From Hofstenia miamia (lineage: Eukaryota; Xenacoelomorpha; Acoela): DNA of 64,000 nt. Positions 24,896-37,090 of the stretch are shown in pieces (the stretch's first letter is position 1; every line of letters starts with the position of its first letter). Where the stretch lies: the NCBI GenBank assembly GCA_004352715.1, contig SCFE01000024.1, positions 57,947 through 121,946 on the forward strand. The letters run 5' to 3'. The notes under the pieces are model-generated. The model saw only the letters and a list, made by a program, of their open reading frames with translations, was not told where the DNA came from and searched no databases. A program made the position numbers and the translations under genes.

Positions 24896-25569
24896 GAGGC
24901 CCATCTATTATCACTACAGGAAAATACAAGAATCTGAAAAATTATTAAATTGACACAATTGTCTTTTAAAAATCTTTGTCATTTGAAAACATCGTTGCAC
25001 TTTTTAATCTAAAAATACAATTCAATATAGTTATCCCTGTTAAAATAACCAAATTTTGAAAATTATCCCTTAAATTTTCGGTCCATCCCAGCATATCTTC
25101 TCGTAAGATTTGATATCCCGCTTCAAAAATACCGGGATAAAGAGTTGTCTATGTCTTCAATTCCAAACATGGTTAATTTTGAATTCCAATGTTGTTTGCA
25201 CCGCAATGTTGGATCATTCGAATATGATATCGTTTTTTTAGTCATCATATAATAAATGCCTTGCTGGGACCATAATGATTGAGTTAACCCACATCATACT
25301 TCATTGAAAAATTAAAATTTTTTTTAGCTTTTTGTGCTAAAAATTTAGCTTAGATATCCATCATCTTTCAGTTCTAACGTCCAAGATGAACTCATTTGGA
25401 TCAGAAATGTTGCTAACAATTTTCCCATACATGGATGAACAGCTTTAGAAATGCAATTGAATGATAGGGGAAACCCTTTTCGGAAATATTTTGTCCTGAG
25501 AACATAAATATATTTGTTGTTTATTTACACAATAACCTTATTCTTAAAACTTATTTTTACATTGTAATA
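24896..25569 (+). repeat. 674-bp block repeated across a 12-N gap, copy 1
   Basis: It is identical as read to 25582-26255. The first copy ends at the gap and the second starts immediately after it, which is what an unmerged contig overlap looks like. No gene inside. Confidence 0.9.
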
Positions 25570-25581
25570 NNNNNNNNNNNN
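25570..25581. other. Assembly gap, 12 N
   Basis: Twelve N between the two copies of the 674-bp block. Confidence 0.99.
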
Positions 25582-26255
25582 GAGGCCCATCTATTATCAC
25601 TACAGGAAAATACAAGAATCTGAAAAATTATTAAATTGACACAATTGTCTTTTAAAAATCTTTGTCATTTGAAAACATCGTTGCACTTTTTAATCTAAAA
25701 ATACAATTCAATATAGTTATCCCTGTTAAAATAACCAAATTTTGAAAATTATCCCTTAAATTTTCGGTCCATCCCAGCATATCTTCTCGTAAGATTTGAT
25801 ATCCCGCTTCAAAAATACCGGGATAAAGAGTTGTCTATGTCTTCAATTCCAAACATGGTTAATTTTGAATTCCAATGTTGTTTGCACCGCAATGTTGGAT
25901 CATTCGAATATGATATCGTTTTTTTAGTCATCATATAATAAATGCCTTGCTGGGACCATAATGATTGAGTTAACCCACATCATACTTCATTGAAAAATTA
26001 AAATTTTTTTTAGCTTTTTGTGCTAAAAATTTAGCTTAGATATCCATCATCTTTCAGTTCTAACGTCCAAGATGAACTCATTTGGATCAGAAATGTTGCT
26101 AACAATTTTCCCATACATGGATGAACAGCTTTAGAAATGCAATTGAATGATAGGGGAAACCCTTTTCGGAAATATTTTGTCCTGAGAACATAAATATATT
26201 TGTTGTTTATTTACACAATAACCTTATTCTTAAAACTTATTTTTACATTGTAATA
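25582..26255 (+). repeat. 674-bp block, copy 2
   Basis: It repeats 24896-25569 at an offset of 686 bp and then continues TCGCTGGGATTAGC. It is likely the same locus. Confidence 0.9.
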
Positions 26256-26690
26256 TCGCTGGGATTAGCTTATATTACCGTCTTGAACTCAACCTTTTGT
26301 AAAACAGTATTAGTTTACATTTTAGAATTTTTAGGTTACTTTTTGGTTATCTTATATATAATATACAGAACTGCAAATAAAAATTGAAGCAAAATTTAAA
26401 TTTTTTGAATAAAAATTATATAGTCAAAAAACGTATTTATTAGTTTGGTTAATACTGTGTTGGATATCCACGATTCTTCGAAACAGTTTTCAGGCGTTAA
26501 GGTACTGACTGAAAAAATTTCTCTATTTAGTCATCAGAAATCCCATATCCTTTTCGGTAGCTGTCTATAATTTATCTAAATTATCAATAGAACGAGTTTG
26601 TAAGAAGTCATTTTCAACTTTCACATGTTCTCTATAATATTAATATTGGGCGAAAACGGTGACCAATCGGGTATGGCTATAATACCCTCT
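26256..26690. other. Non-coding stretch before one-base gap
   Basis: AT-rich, with no gene. It ends at the single N at 26691, next to the second copy of the 918-bp block. Confidence 0.5.
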
Positions 26691-26691
26691 N

Positions 26692-27609
26692 GTAAATGTA
26701 CTTTGCAAATATGCGCGCGATAAAAAATAAAAGGCTCTTTCTAAAAAGTACTTTTCTGTGGGTTTCCCTCAGAGAAATTTTAAACAGAATTGGAACCGGT
26801 TCGAACCGATCGGCCGGTTGGCAAGCCGGTCGTCCGGTACCGGTCAGGTCTGGTCAGGATTTTTGTCATGCCGATTCACGGGTGTTCACTTGGCCTACTA
26901 ATCAAAACTATGTGTCAGCGGTTATTATCTCAGTGCATTACTCCTAAAATAATGGTGATGAGTGATTGTGATAAAATATATGTTGCAAATCACCACTGAT
27001 TAATAACAATAACAATAACTTTTATTGTCTTGCCGCCAATGGACAAGAAAATCATCAACAAAAAAACAACTAAAAATATGTATAACATTTGAAAATGATT
27101 CTATACTGGAAGATGTCCCTGTATATATCAAGAAACATGACGGGCAATTTCCGAGACACCAAGTTAGAAAAATATCATGCAGTGGATGACTCGGGTCAGA
27201 AGTTACAAATTTGCAATATTTTTCGTCTTCTTCAATAAAAATAGTAGTAAGACAGTGTCGATTAGCACACCACTTGTAGCTATAACTTAGCTCTAAAAAT
27301 CGTTGGACTCTTTTGATACAGCTGAAATCAGCTCCATAAACAATTAAACCATATTTGATCTTGTATAAAATCCCGTGTTTTTATTTGGATAAAGTGGCGT
27401 TGCACCTGATGCACTTTCTCTCAATGACAGCTATGACTAAGGAAAGTGTAGCTAAAAATGATCAAGAACGCATGACAATCATAGAGGCGTTTGAGTTAGC
27501 TCACATTCTTTAGACATGAAAAAGAAAGCAATTTATTTTATGTACTAAATAAGATTTCACACAATACATGGACATAATACCAAAATTCTTGACATCATTT
27601 TGAAATGCG
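26692..27609 (+). repeat. Duplicated 918-bp block, copy 2
   Basis: Copy of 22974-23891 at +3,718 bp, bounded on the left by a one-base gap. It diverges abruptly at 27610, GAAATGCGCCAGTATTGC against GAAATGCGAAGACAAAAT in copy 1. It carries the second copy of the LINE B end. Confidence 0.9.
27004..27373 (-). mobile_element. LINE family B, 3' end, second copy
   Basis: Same sequence as 23286-23655, with the IKRVQRFLELSYSYKWC block and the TTATTG tail. Confidence 0.75.
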
Positions 27610-29097
27610 CCAGTATTGCAGCTATATAAATATCTGGACAATATTTCGGATGTCCTTGATATAAATACCAACTCTAATACCACTGCAATTTACTCTAAAC
27701 TATATACAGTTATCCTAAATGCACAAACAGTTTTGTCCGCATTCTCAAAAAATTTTCTACAAGCTTATTAGGAAATTTGTAAAACCTGAGATTTTGACAC
27801 ATTTATTTGTATGTGCATGTTTCTGTTATGTTGATGTGCATGAACATTCCAAATCTTTCCGTATTTAGTGTTCAGGTAAAGCCTGAGCACTTAAGAATTA
27901 CTATAGAAACCATTACAATGGTAAAAAATGCATGAGTAGTTTAAGCTTAAGAGATAAATGGAGATAAACGTTAGCTTAATGCCCATCATAAATCAACAAA
28001 ACATTTTCTATTAATGTTACAGAGGTAGGATACAGTACTTATATCTTATTATCTCCGCAAAAATATTGTTTTACGCGAGCCTAAAACACATATAACATAT
28101 GTAGTGAAAGGAAGCACCAAAGCAAAGTACTTGTTTTCAATCTGATAAACTAAAATGATATCAATTCGAGCAAACAATATGGGTGCTCTCAAAAGTGGTC
28201 CTGATCCTGTCTTGTCCTGAACCTGTTTGCAGTTACTCAAAACTGATCTGAAGAATAATTAATTTTCTTTCGCAACTATTGCATTATTTTCTACCATGTG
28301 AATTATTAGTTTAACCATTTAGCTATGAAATTGGTTTTGCTTAGGTCACCATGGAAGGTACGGTTTAGGTCTTGAATTGGTCTAGGTTAATTATGGGGTT
28401 CGCCCCTGCTTATAGCCTAGTATTCGTTAGTTACCAGTATAAAAGACTACTTTGATTATGCCAAGACAACATTGTATGAGGTAGTGAGCTGAGCTATAAC
28501 AACAAGAATAGTTAAATTTATTAATGTCTAAGAAGTATTATAATATATTACATTATTACGTTAGTAAATGTACAATTCGTGTTTTTGTAAGTGCCTTAAG
28601 CACCAGAGCTTAAGTGAACACCAGAAAGCGTAAGAGCCAGCCCCCTTGCTTAACCCACCGCTTACCAGTGGAATTCTTGTACAATAATTGAAAGTTGATC
28701 TAAACACGTCGTTGCAAATATGGTAAGAGTCGAGAATCGAAGCTGTCTTCTTTGTGCAAAAAGAGTCATATGACTTTTTTGCATAAAGAAGACAGCCTCA
28801 ATAAAAACTCTTATTATGTAGTGAATCCTCTTATACTTTACTTGTTTTGAATTCAAATATTGAAATTTGAATTAATTCGGTGTTTGTAAGACCATTTTAT
28901 TTCTTCCTTTCGTTTTTTGAATTACAAATCGCCAGGCAGTGATTAAAGTATATACACATATATGTATGTTTTGAGTTTCTTTTTAAATGAATAATTTCTG
29001 AATAGAAAACAGAAATTGACCATTCTTATGATATCATTCGATTAGTGATGATTTGATAAAAACACTACTATCGTAATGTTTCCTTATTCTTTCTTGC
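27610..29097. other. Non-coding stretch with a long hairpin at 28742-28797
   Basis: GCTGTCTTCTTTGTGCAAAA and its near-inverse GCATAAAGAAGACAGC flank a central AGTCATATGACT. This gives a roughly 56-bp imperfect palindrome centred at 28769-28770. It could be a MITE core. The rest has no gene I can support. Confidence 0.5.
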
Positions 29098-29991
29098 TTA
29101 TGCAAATGATTCAGCAATAGGTACAGCGTTAAATAATTTAGAACGGATTTCTTCACTTTTGATTCTGGTGGGAGGGTCATTGCTAGTAAGGCGAGCTCGC
29201 ACAACCTGAAACCAAAAATTCTATCATATTTTTTACAAGAAATTTATCTTGGTTTCATGTAATTGATGGTTGAAGTACACTTTCATTAGCAATTTGATTA
29301 TAGTGTTAAATCAGTTATACTCTCATGTTTATTGTTTCGGGTAGCATTCGCAAAAGAATAAATTTACTTGAACAAAAGTCAAATTTAAAAAATCGTCGAA
29401 CTTCTTATTCAAATTCAATATTAATACAATAAAAATATATATTAATTTATGATTGCAGCCAAATTTTAATTTCACACTGAAATTTGAACGTTTCGAAATT
29501 ATAAGCTTCTTTCCGTTCAAGGTGTCAATTGTAAATATTTTTCATGATTCAATTTTCAACTCATCAGTTTTTTGAAAAAAAATTAATAAAAATTTGCAAA
29601 AATTTATATTTGTGCAAGGCATTTCCAATACGTAAACATACAAGCTTTATTTATAATAGTATACTATCGACCAAGAAATGATGACTATTCAAAATATAAA
29701 ACAAAAAAAATTTGAAATTGAATTCAATAATAATTCAAAATGATCCTATTGTAAATATCCATTGCCAAAGCAAAACGTTAACAAATATATTAATGATATT
29801 AAGAAATATTTGGATAACTATTCATATTTTAATTTATTATTCAAGAAAAGAAAGGTTTAGGCCAACCTACATACGTTCAAGAAATCTGTTTCCGCGCAAG
29901 CTGATGACATAATATCATCAAGCAGGGGATAGTGTTGAGACTGTTCAAAACCGAAGATATCCGCAACCTTCTTTATTAATATTTCAATTTT
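29098..29991 (-). CDS. Unidentified gene, last two coding exons
   Basis: Penultimate exon 29991-29875 (39 codons) follows a TTTTTCTAG acceptor. It reads KIEILIKKVADIFGFEQSQH then YPLLDDIMSSACAETDFLN, and ends at a GTATGT donor. Terminal exon 29205-29098 (36 codons with stop) follows TTTGGTTTCAG and reads VVRARLTSNDPPTRIKSEEI then RSKLFNAVPIAESFA. Both junctions are phase 0 and both exons are whole multiples of three. They are richer in G/C than their flanks, and the residue mix is that of a soluble, partly helical protein. I do not recognise the family. Both exons are too short to stand out as long open frames. Upstream exons should lie above 30 kb on the minus strand. Confidence 0.6.
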
Positions 29992-30283
29992 CTAGAAAAA
30001 TGGCAAAATGGGAAATTTACATTTTTTGTTCTAGAGAATCTGGAAGGTAATATAAAAAATCCAACCAAATCATTGAAATTTCTTTATTTGATTAAGCATA
30101 TTGCATTTGAAGGAGTCCGCTAAAACTTAAGAAGACGCTATGGCGATGTGCAGGTGGTAGAATTAAGCACACTATTAACATATTTTCCTCAATTGTAGTT
30201 CTTGATTTTTCGATTATTAGCAATTTTTCACTACAATGAATGTATATCATAACAATGATTCATTCCTTTACTCTTTACAAAGC

Positions 30284-30401
30284 ACATTTAAAAGACCTTT
30301 AAATGCTTGACTTTCAACTTGAAGTGTGCTTGAACTTTTAACATCTGAAGCATTCTTCACTCCTTTGTAGTGAATAACACAAAGAAGATACCCTAGCTTT
30401 T
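30284..30401 (-). CDS. Possible upstream exon of the 29-kb gene
   Basis: The minus strand reads QTLQKLGYLLCVIHYKGVKN, then ASDVKSSSTLQVESQAFKGL and LNVLCKE before a stop. A GTAAAG donor-like site lies inside the LNVLCKE codons. Composition is protein-like, but this donor would be in phase 1, which does not join the phase-0 exon at 29991. So either another small exon lies between or this belongs elsewhere. Left and right limits are approximate. Confidence 0.35.
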
Positions 30402-30779
30402 GCAGTGTTTGTTAACAAATTGAAATTACAGTGTCAACTTTTAGCATTCTTTTCTTTAGGATTGTAATACAGCACGAGGGATGTCTCGGATTCCGGTGTC
30501 CGGTGAAATCGGCAATTTCACAACCGGATCCGGATATCCGGTATCCGGCAAAATTTAACTTGTTTACAGGAGTTTACCGGATAACATATTCTGAGATAAA
30601 ACTTGATTTAAAAAAGGTATTTTTGAGGAAAAAACTATATTTTTAGCTGATCTCAAAGTTGTCATGCAATAAAACAAGATGTTTCTCTGACAAATTTGGA
30701 CATAGTCTATTTAATATATATTTATTTTCATTCGCAAGAGAACGATTTTAATTGAGAAATGAGGTTGTTTTTCCTTAAC

Positions 30780-31153
30780 AATTAGCACAACTAAAAATCA
30801 TTAAAGTAATAATTTTTTCTGTTGGTCTATTTTGCAGTCTCCTTAAATTTTGATGGTTTTCAGAATTAAGGTGAAGTCAAATAGCAAGTTATAAGGCCAT
30901 AAATAGTTATATTTTGTTTCTTGAAAAATACAGTAATATTTGTGGATGAAATATCATAAAATTCATATTTTGGCATAGTTTCATTAAATTAAGAAAAAAA
31001 ATTAAAAATTAATACTGGATTGTGACTGCCTTGAATCATTCAATTTCAATTAATTTACTTACTGGTTTAACTTCAGAGAAGTGAAATTGCTAGCTTATTG
31101 TTGACCCGAACCAACCCGACCCACTGCTCGACGCGTTTCTAGGACTGGCCATG
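30780..31153 (-). repeat. R1 repeat, inverted copy, with hAT-like terminus
   Basis: The reverse complement matches 1595-2169, including CAGTCACAATCCAG and TTAATTGAAATTGAAT. It adds an end at 31153: CATGGCCAGTCCTAGAAACG then GTGGGTCGGGTTGGTTCGGG. This shows R1 is the end of a hAT-like element with a GGGTCGGG array. It is nested within 30476-31922. Confidence 0.6.
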
Positions 31154-31485
31154 CATGCTGGCAGCTGAAAATATTTTAAAGGAACTATATACATTATTAT
31201 TTCATGTATTTAGCAAAGCATACGTATTGCAGAACTGTGCCATGCATATTCACGCAAAATATATGAGGGTTGACAATCTAACTGCTTTAATTAAGGCTGC
31301 TATCATAAAAATCGAAATTCTTCAATGTTTGACGAAGTTGAAATTCAAACAGATGTTGTTATTTTTCCCACCCTTGATCTTGGAAAAGATGCCTGTGAAA
31401 TATTAGCCTATATCAAGTTGCGTTTAAAAAATACCGGTTTCAATCCTATAATGGAAGAAAACACGATGGATATTTAATCGGAATT

Positions 31486-31631
31486 GTATGTCAAGTTACG
31501 AGAATGTCAAGCAACATCGGCTACGTTAAGAGGTCTTTCTCTATGTTCAGAAGACTCTTGGCTATGACAGAAATCTTAACCAAAATAATATATGGAAATT
31601 TATGGGCTGTTATTATAATTTAGTGAAGTAG
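31486..31631 (+). pseudogene. hAT transposase C-terminal remnant
   Basis: From 31501 one frame reads RMSSNIGYVKRSFSMFRRLL. After a frameshift the next reads YDRNLNQNNIWKFMGCYYN and stops at TAG. SSxxxxxxRSFSMxRRLL followed by DRNxxxxNN is the hAT dimerisation signature. The upstream frame at 31155-31406 may be an older part of the same gene. Frameshifted and dead. Confidence 0.65.
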
Positions 31632-31930
31632 TTGCTTTAAAAAAATTGGGTTTTTATTATCTAAGATATTTTGTATTTGTTTTTTACCTTGTTCTCAGTA
31701 ATAAAAAACGTTTTGTATTGCTTAAATGGATCATTTTGAAAAATAGATCGTAATATTTTAGGGCATATTTAACTTAATTCCGTCATATTTCTCATAGAAA
31801 TATTTGGTTTTTTTAAAATAATATTTCTGATTGCCCTAGTAACAATATATTATCCGGTATCCGGCAGTCAAATTATCCGGAATTACTCGGTATATTTAAT
31901 TCACTATCCGGATCCCATTCCTTACCACAC

Positions 31931-32081
31931 ATTGCATTCATAGTGCTTAAACAAATAATTAGAGAAAAAAGCAATATGATTTTGTAAAATGTGAGGAAGA
32001 CGAAATATTAAATTTTAGAAATGAAGTTGGCAATGAGATCCTTCATGCATTTAATAGCCGAGTGCATAAACATTTCTCATT

Positions 32082-32162
<81 letters not shown>

Positions 32163-32572
32163 GTGTATATATATTTGTATATATAAATATATTTATATGA
32201 TTTATGTGATATATGTGAATTATTTTTAATTATTTTAATTCTTAAAAAAAATTGTTTGAAATAAATTAGGCTCATTGTTTAATTAGGATTTTCTATCTCT
32301 TTATTCTATGTATCTATCTATAAATATGTAGATGTACAACAGAAATTTCAACATAGCACATAAAATATTACTTTAAGCCAGAAAAATCAACTGTTTTCCT
32401 CGATGTTCTTTATTGCATTAAAAAAAATCATACCTAGTTTCATTAAACTGTAACGTAAGAATCGTACGTTTTTCCAATTTCAATTAATGAAATATACTTA
32501 TTTTCCAAAATCATACAAGAACTGTAACATTGTTTTGTGATAACTAAGGAACCGTTTTCAATAAAAGATTAA
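31931..32572. repeat. Non-coding stretch with long (AT)n, 32083-32175
   Basis: About 90 bp of near-pure (AT)n, then TGTATATA-type imperfect repeats to about 32190. No gene. Confidence 0.85.
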
Positions 32573-32685
32573 TCAGCAGACGATTTCAAGTATTTTCATA
32601 TTGCTTGATGTTTTGTCTATTGTATTTGTGTGATTTGGTGGACAATATCTCAATGAATTGGCAAAAGGTGCTGATGAATCTTCTT
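32573..32685 (-). CDS. Possible terminal exon, unidentified
   Basis: A strong CCCTTTCCAG acceptor on the minus strand is followed by EDSSAPFANSLRYCPPNHTN then TIDKTSSNMKILEIVC and TGA. It gives 37 codons after a two-base split codon. The plus strand is also partly open over the same bases, so this may be chance. No partner exon is identified. Confidence 0.25.
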
Positions 32686-33299
32686 CTGGAAAGGGAATAA
32701 TTATTTATTTCTCATTATTGTCAACAAATTTACTTAATTTAATTTTGAAGTAAATTATATTGGTAATAGTTAACGTATGACCAAATTAAGTGTGCAGGTC
32801 TTCCTTTTGCGTAAAGCTATTTAGCTATAGGCATAACGGGCTTTGGATACTGGCATTCGAAAAACCAAGAGAACGTGTAGCAAATAAATCGAATGCTAAT
32901 TATACTACTATGTGCAGTAGTTAAGCGATGTGGTTCAACAACAAAATCGAAAACCTTTTAAATCTATGTTCAATCATGAGCGCAAGACACCTATATTGGC
33001 GCTCTAACTCTAACCCTTAGCGTAAAAATTTTGTGCTGAGTACTTCATGAAGTTGATGATAATTTGAATGAAATTTTATGAATCCATATGTTACAGAATG
33101 GGGAGAGTGCTGTACAACAAGGAGGGGATTTCAGGTATAAGGCAATGGAAGGCAGCAGGAGGTGAAAGATGCAGTATATTTTCAAACAATAACTTATCCT
33201 ACAGATAAGTAACAAATAAGGAAGACGGTGACAAAATGGAGCAGCCACTACAAGATTAAAAAGATATTTATGTGTAGTTATTAAGAGTCATAAAATTAT
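32686..33299. other. Non-coding stretch
   Basis: No supported gene. AACGGGCTTTGGATACTGG at about 32837 resembles AAACGGGTTTTGGATACAC near 63800, so a low-copy repeat may be shared. Confidence 0.35.
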
Positions 33300-35210
33300 C
33301 GAATTTTGTATGTTCAAAATGTAAAGCAAATTACAAGGAGTTATCAAAAACTTTTTCAACCAAGGATTATATTAAGCAAAACAAGAATTATATTCGTTCA
33401 AAGTAAGCCCCATGAAAGTCTTTGCATTTTTGCATCTGATGCCAATGCAGCTGAAAGCAGTTGTAAAACTCAGAGTTCTGAATGCATGGACAGTGTAAAT
33501 TCTTGGAGTCGATAGAAACACCTTCCAGAAATCTTCCTTTTTATTTTTGAGAACAGCTAAATGTCACAAAGAAAAGATCGGGTGAGTTGGCTACTTTTCA
33601 AGTAATTGAGCATGCTGTTCACTTAATAATGTCACTGTGTGTCAAAATGCTTTGTCATGATGCAGAAGAAATTAGGATCTAGATCATTTTGGTGCAATTT
33701 CAGCCCATTTTTGGAGTATTTGTGGCAAAATTGCTCTTGAATAGTGGTGTGTGTTTATATTGTCGACTTGTCTGGCAGGATATTCACAAAAATGAGAAAT
33801 GTGTGGACATTCGCTTCCTGCTGAGAAAGCTTGTCTTGTCTTCTCAGGGTGAAGGTATTCCTCACTAAGCCACATCATGTTGTAAGTCTTAAATTGGTTT
33901 CTAAGAATAGGTATTCAATACTTTTGACCTGTGGCAACATCGGAGAGTTGTTTGTCGGAAGAGGAGTCGAACATCTCCAGTGACTGTTGGCCAGTGACCG
34001 ATGTAGCATGAATAATTCACTTGAAGCTCAGAAGCATGAAAACGTAAGGAATGCTATGATCTTTGCACACTATGGCATCGTTATGAGTCATTAGTGTCCT
34101 GGGACAAACAGAACGATTTTTATCTTCCAAAGACGCGCGTTTGGCTGAAAAATGTCAATTCCATCTCTCAACTTTTCAAATGACTGGAGAGATTTTGCCT
34201 TTGTAAACATTGGTTTTCAAGATATGCTTCATCAATAAAAATGTAAAAACGAGTTTTTTTTCAGTGGTGCCATTCTCTTCTTCCAGATGGTATATCAATG
34301 CAGCAATTATATGAAAGAAAACCATTTCTTTATTCTGATATGAGTCATCCTGGCTGCTGAATAATTGTATTCACATCTACTAAAGTGATGGCACTGCAAC
34401 CTTTGTGGTTTACAGCTGAAATTGTTTGGTTGCAGAACATATTTATCACCATTGTATTATACGCTTAGTGTTATTATTAATGTGCAGCATGAAAATATAT
34501 ATGCTCAAAAATCAAAAGTGGCTAAATCTTGTTGTACTGGTATAGCAGCTACTTCCTGACAAGTAGGTGTTAGCCATGAAAAATGTTATATGAAGAGAAC
34601 TCTTGGTGATCATGAAGAGACAGTTATCTTTCCAAGTGAAAAATATCGTGTCAACAGAGAATGAAATTGATTGTGTTATGATTAAGTGAGCCATCTCTAG
34701 TAGACAGTACTCCAGAGAACTCACACTATGGAAGAGATAAATAAAGACATGTCCAATAAAAGGTATAGTACCCAGACACGTTTCACAGAGCTACAAGTAG
34801 AGGATTGCTGCCAGCCTGCAATATCACAATTTCATTGTACTTCAGCAATTATGAGAAAGCATTTGCCAGAATACAATCAAGATTTCAATAGCCAACGGCA
34901 AAATATTACACCTCGATTTTTGTGACTCCGATGGCACAGTGTAGAATCAAGCAAGTATACTATATTGCTGTACACTGATTAGAAACAAGAACCTCATTGG
35001 CAAGAAGAACACTAGCTGTGTAGCATTATTTGCACAACTCATGCCTTTAAGGACATGAGCTGACACTAGTGACGCAGCATGATGCACATAGCAGTTGATG
35101 AGATTCTTAAGTAGGATACTGGGATTATTCTTTAGCGTTGCAACATTAGCTGCAGCATTTTGGGTAGCTAATTTGAATAGCAAACACCTTTTCAAGATAT
35201 ATATCATTAT
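33300..35210 (-). other. G/C-richer block of broken open frames, origin unknown
   Basis: Several short frames on both strands are interrupted by stops. On the minus strand are EEYLHPEKTRQAFSAGSECP at about 33870, HHYSRAILPQILQKWAEIAP just below it, and HVLKGMSCANNATQLVFFLP at about 35050. Near 34100 a frame reads RASLEDKNRSVCPRTLMTHN, which loosely recalls the GRPRT box after the DNA-binding domain of mariner transposases. Base composition suggests former coding sequence, most likely a decayed transposon. I cannot name it. Confidence 0.35.
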
Positions 35211-37090
35211 TAATGAGAGAAAAGGAAGAATTTGACTATTAAATTACAAATTTTTGAATTAGCAATATCACTTAAGAAATATCTGTTTACTGTGAAATAC
35301 CATGTAGTCCTATTGTAATTCTTGAACTAAAAGACGAATTTCTGTGACTCTCATTTAGTTTGGAACCTGCATGTATTCTTATTTATTCGTATTATGATTT
35401 AAAAATTTTCTAAAGAGAGGTTGCATTTGTATTTGATTTTCATGTACTTAAACAAAGCATAAATTCGTTGTAGAGGGTTTAAGACAGCGGGAGAGAGGGT
35501 TTTGTTATAAGTACTACACATGCTTGAATATAAGAAATTCTCAAAAGCCTGTCTCCTTAGGTTAGTAGTTAACAACTTGATATTGCAACATTAAATTTTC
35601 TAACATATATCAAGCTATACTGTGATGGTATCATGCCAAAAAGATACGTAGTTTTCTCAAGTACCCTTTATATTTAGGCTGAGAGATAACTAACAAGCGA
35701 GAAATTGACAAAATGTGGCACCTGTGACATTTTAATTAGTCATTAACTATGATCGTTCAAATGTTTTACCAAAGCAACCATCATGATTTGTAAATAATGG
35801 ATTACTTGCTTAGGGCTAACAAAAATAAGTTCGAATGCAATTATTTATGAACTTTGGAATAATTCCATTGCAGTACACATAATTTTGAATTAAAGTTATC
35901 CCAAAATATCAATTTATTAACCAATAGCGTTTTATAATAATGATTAAATATTTCTGAATACAAAAAATATCTATTATTATATAATCTTTACAATTTCATT
36001 TCAGCTATATTGAATACGCCACCAGGAGCGGATCCATAAAATAGATTGTTTGGGGCATGAGCTGAAAATGTCCCGTTTTCCCCATAGTTTCACCGAAACT
36101 CATCTATACTTCTATATTATACAAAAATGTACTCTAAAATGAATGAAAACGAACACATAAGATTAGATTGAAATGTTTATAAAACAATGTTAAAACTAAG
36201 CTGCACGAGAATCAATTCATTTGCAATAGTTTATATTTGATTAATTTATACTTATACTATAACAACATAATTTGTTGCCATAAGACAAATAAATGATAAT
36301 TTATGAATAAGAATGAAAAATTACGAATTTCTAAAAACATTTGCAAACATAAATGTATCTATATTTCTTCACAAAACAAGTGTTTGAATCTTGACGCTTG
36401 CAAAAGGTAGCAATGACAATTTATGTAATAAGAAAATGTCGAAGATAAATTTTGCAGCAAACTATGGTGTTAATCGGATATGCAATGCGGGGAGTTTGGT
36501 GAATTCGTGGTCCTTCCGGCTTAATTGTTTGTAGAAGAAGATTAATGCATTTAGCAGCAGAGTTGAAAAAATTTCAAATTATGTTTTGCATCACAATTTA
36601 TATGAATATGGAAACAAAGAAAGTAACTGTAAATCCCAAGAAGGACGTAGTGGAATGCCTCAATCAAGTTTTGAAAATTGATTTTGATTGGCTCTGAACA
36701 TTTTGACTGAAATTTAAAAAAAAATTGACAACGACTAAAAATTTCCTCGTTAGAAATTTCTGCGTATGCCTCAGTGATGTCCGAGTGCACATCAGTACTG
36801 TTCATTCTTCCAATCAACATTTTGCTAATTTATTATCTGAAAAACAATATACTGTTGAAAAATTCTTCAATATAATGCTATAATATTATTGTTTTTAATG
36901 TTGATTATTTCTATTAATTATAATTAAAATTTTATGTTAAAATATTACTTGTAAAAGGGCTGAAATATATGTTAAATATTCAAATGTCATTGCCACATTT
37001 TTTTAACTTTCCACTGCTGCAATTAAAATTTTAAATTTAGACGAAATCTGTTTTTTGTAAAGTCAATAAATTACTTACTATAGCGATAGC
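35211..37090. other. Mostly non-coding, one ambiguous open region at 36420-36830
   Basis: At 36551-36820 the minus strand is open (MNSTDVHSDITEAYAEISNE and onward). Over the same bases the plus strand is open from about 36515 to 36700 (VTVNPKKDVVECLNQVLKID near its end). At most one is real and neither has a recognised family. The remainder shows no feature. Confidence 0.3.

Larger units (their letters stand above)
30476..31922 (+). mobile_element. hAT element with TATCCGG subterminal arrays
   Basis: Left end GAGGGATGTCTCGGATTCCG is followed by GGATCCGGATATCCGGTATC. Right end has TATCCGGTATCCGGCAG and ACTATCCGGATCCCATTCCT. The flanking 8-mers TACAGCAC (30468-30475) and TACCACAC (31923-31930) match at 6 of 8 positions, which fits a hAT target duplication. 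Inside are a hAT transposase C-terminal remnant at 31486-31631 and an inverted R1 repeat at 30780-31153, so the element hosts a second insertion. It is inactive. Confidence 0.65.

Noticed and set aside
32051-32275. 74-codon frame rich in IY repeats
   Set aside because: It is a translation of the (AT)n microsatellite.
33050-33248. Plus-strand mini-exon NGESAVQQGGDFR and overlapping minus frame
   Set aside because: The exon is only 35 bases with no partner exons, and chance splice-like sites are common in such DNA.
36515-36820. Overlapping open frames on both strands
   Set aside because: Neither has a recognised family. At most one can be real, so I did not call a gene.
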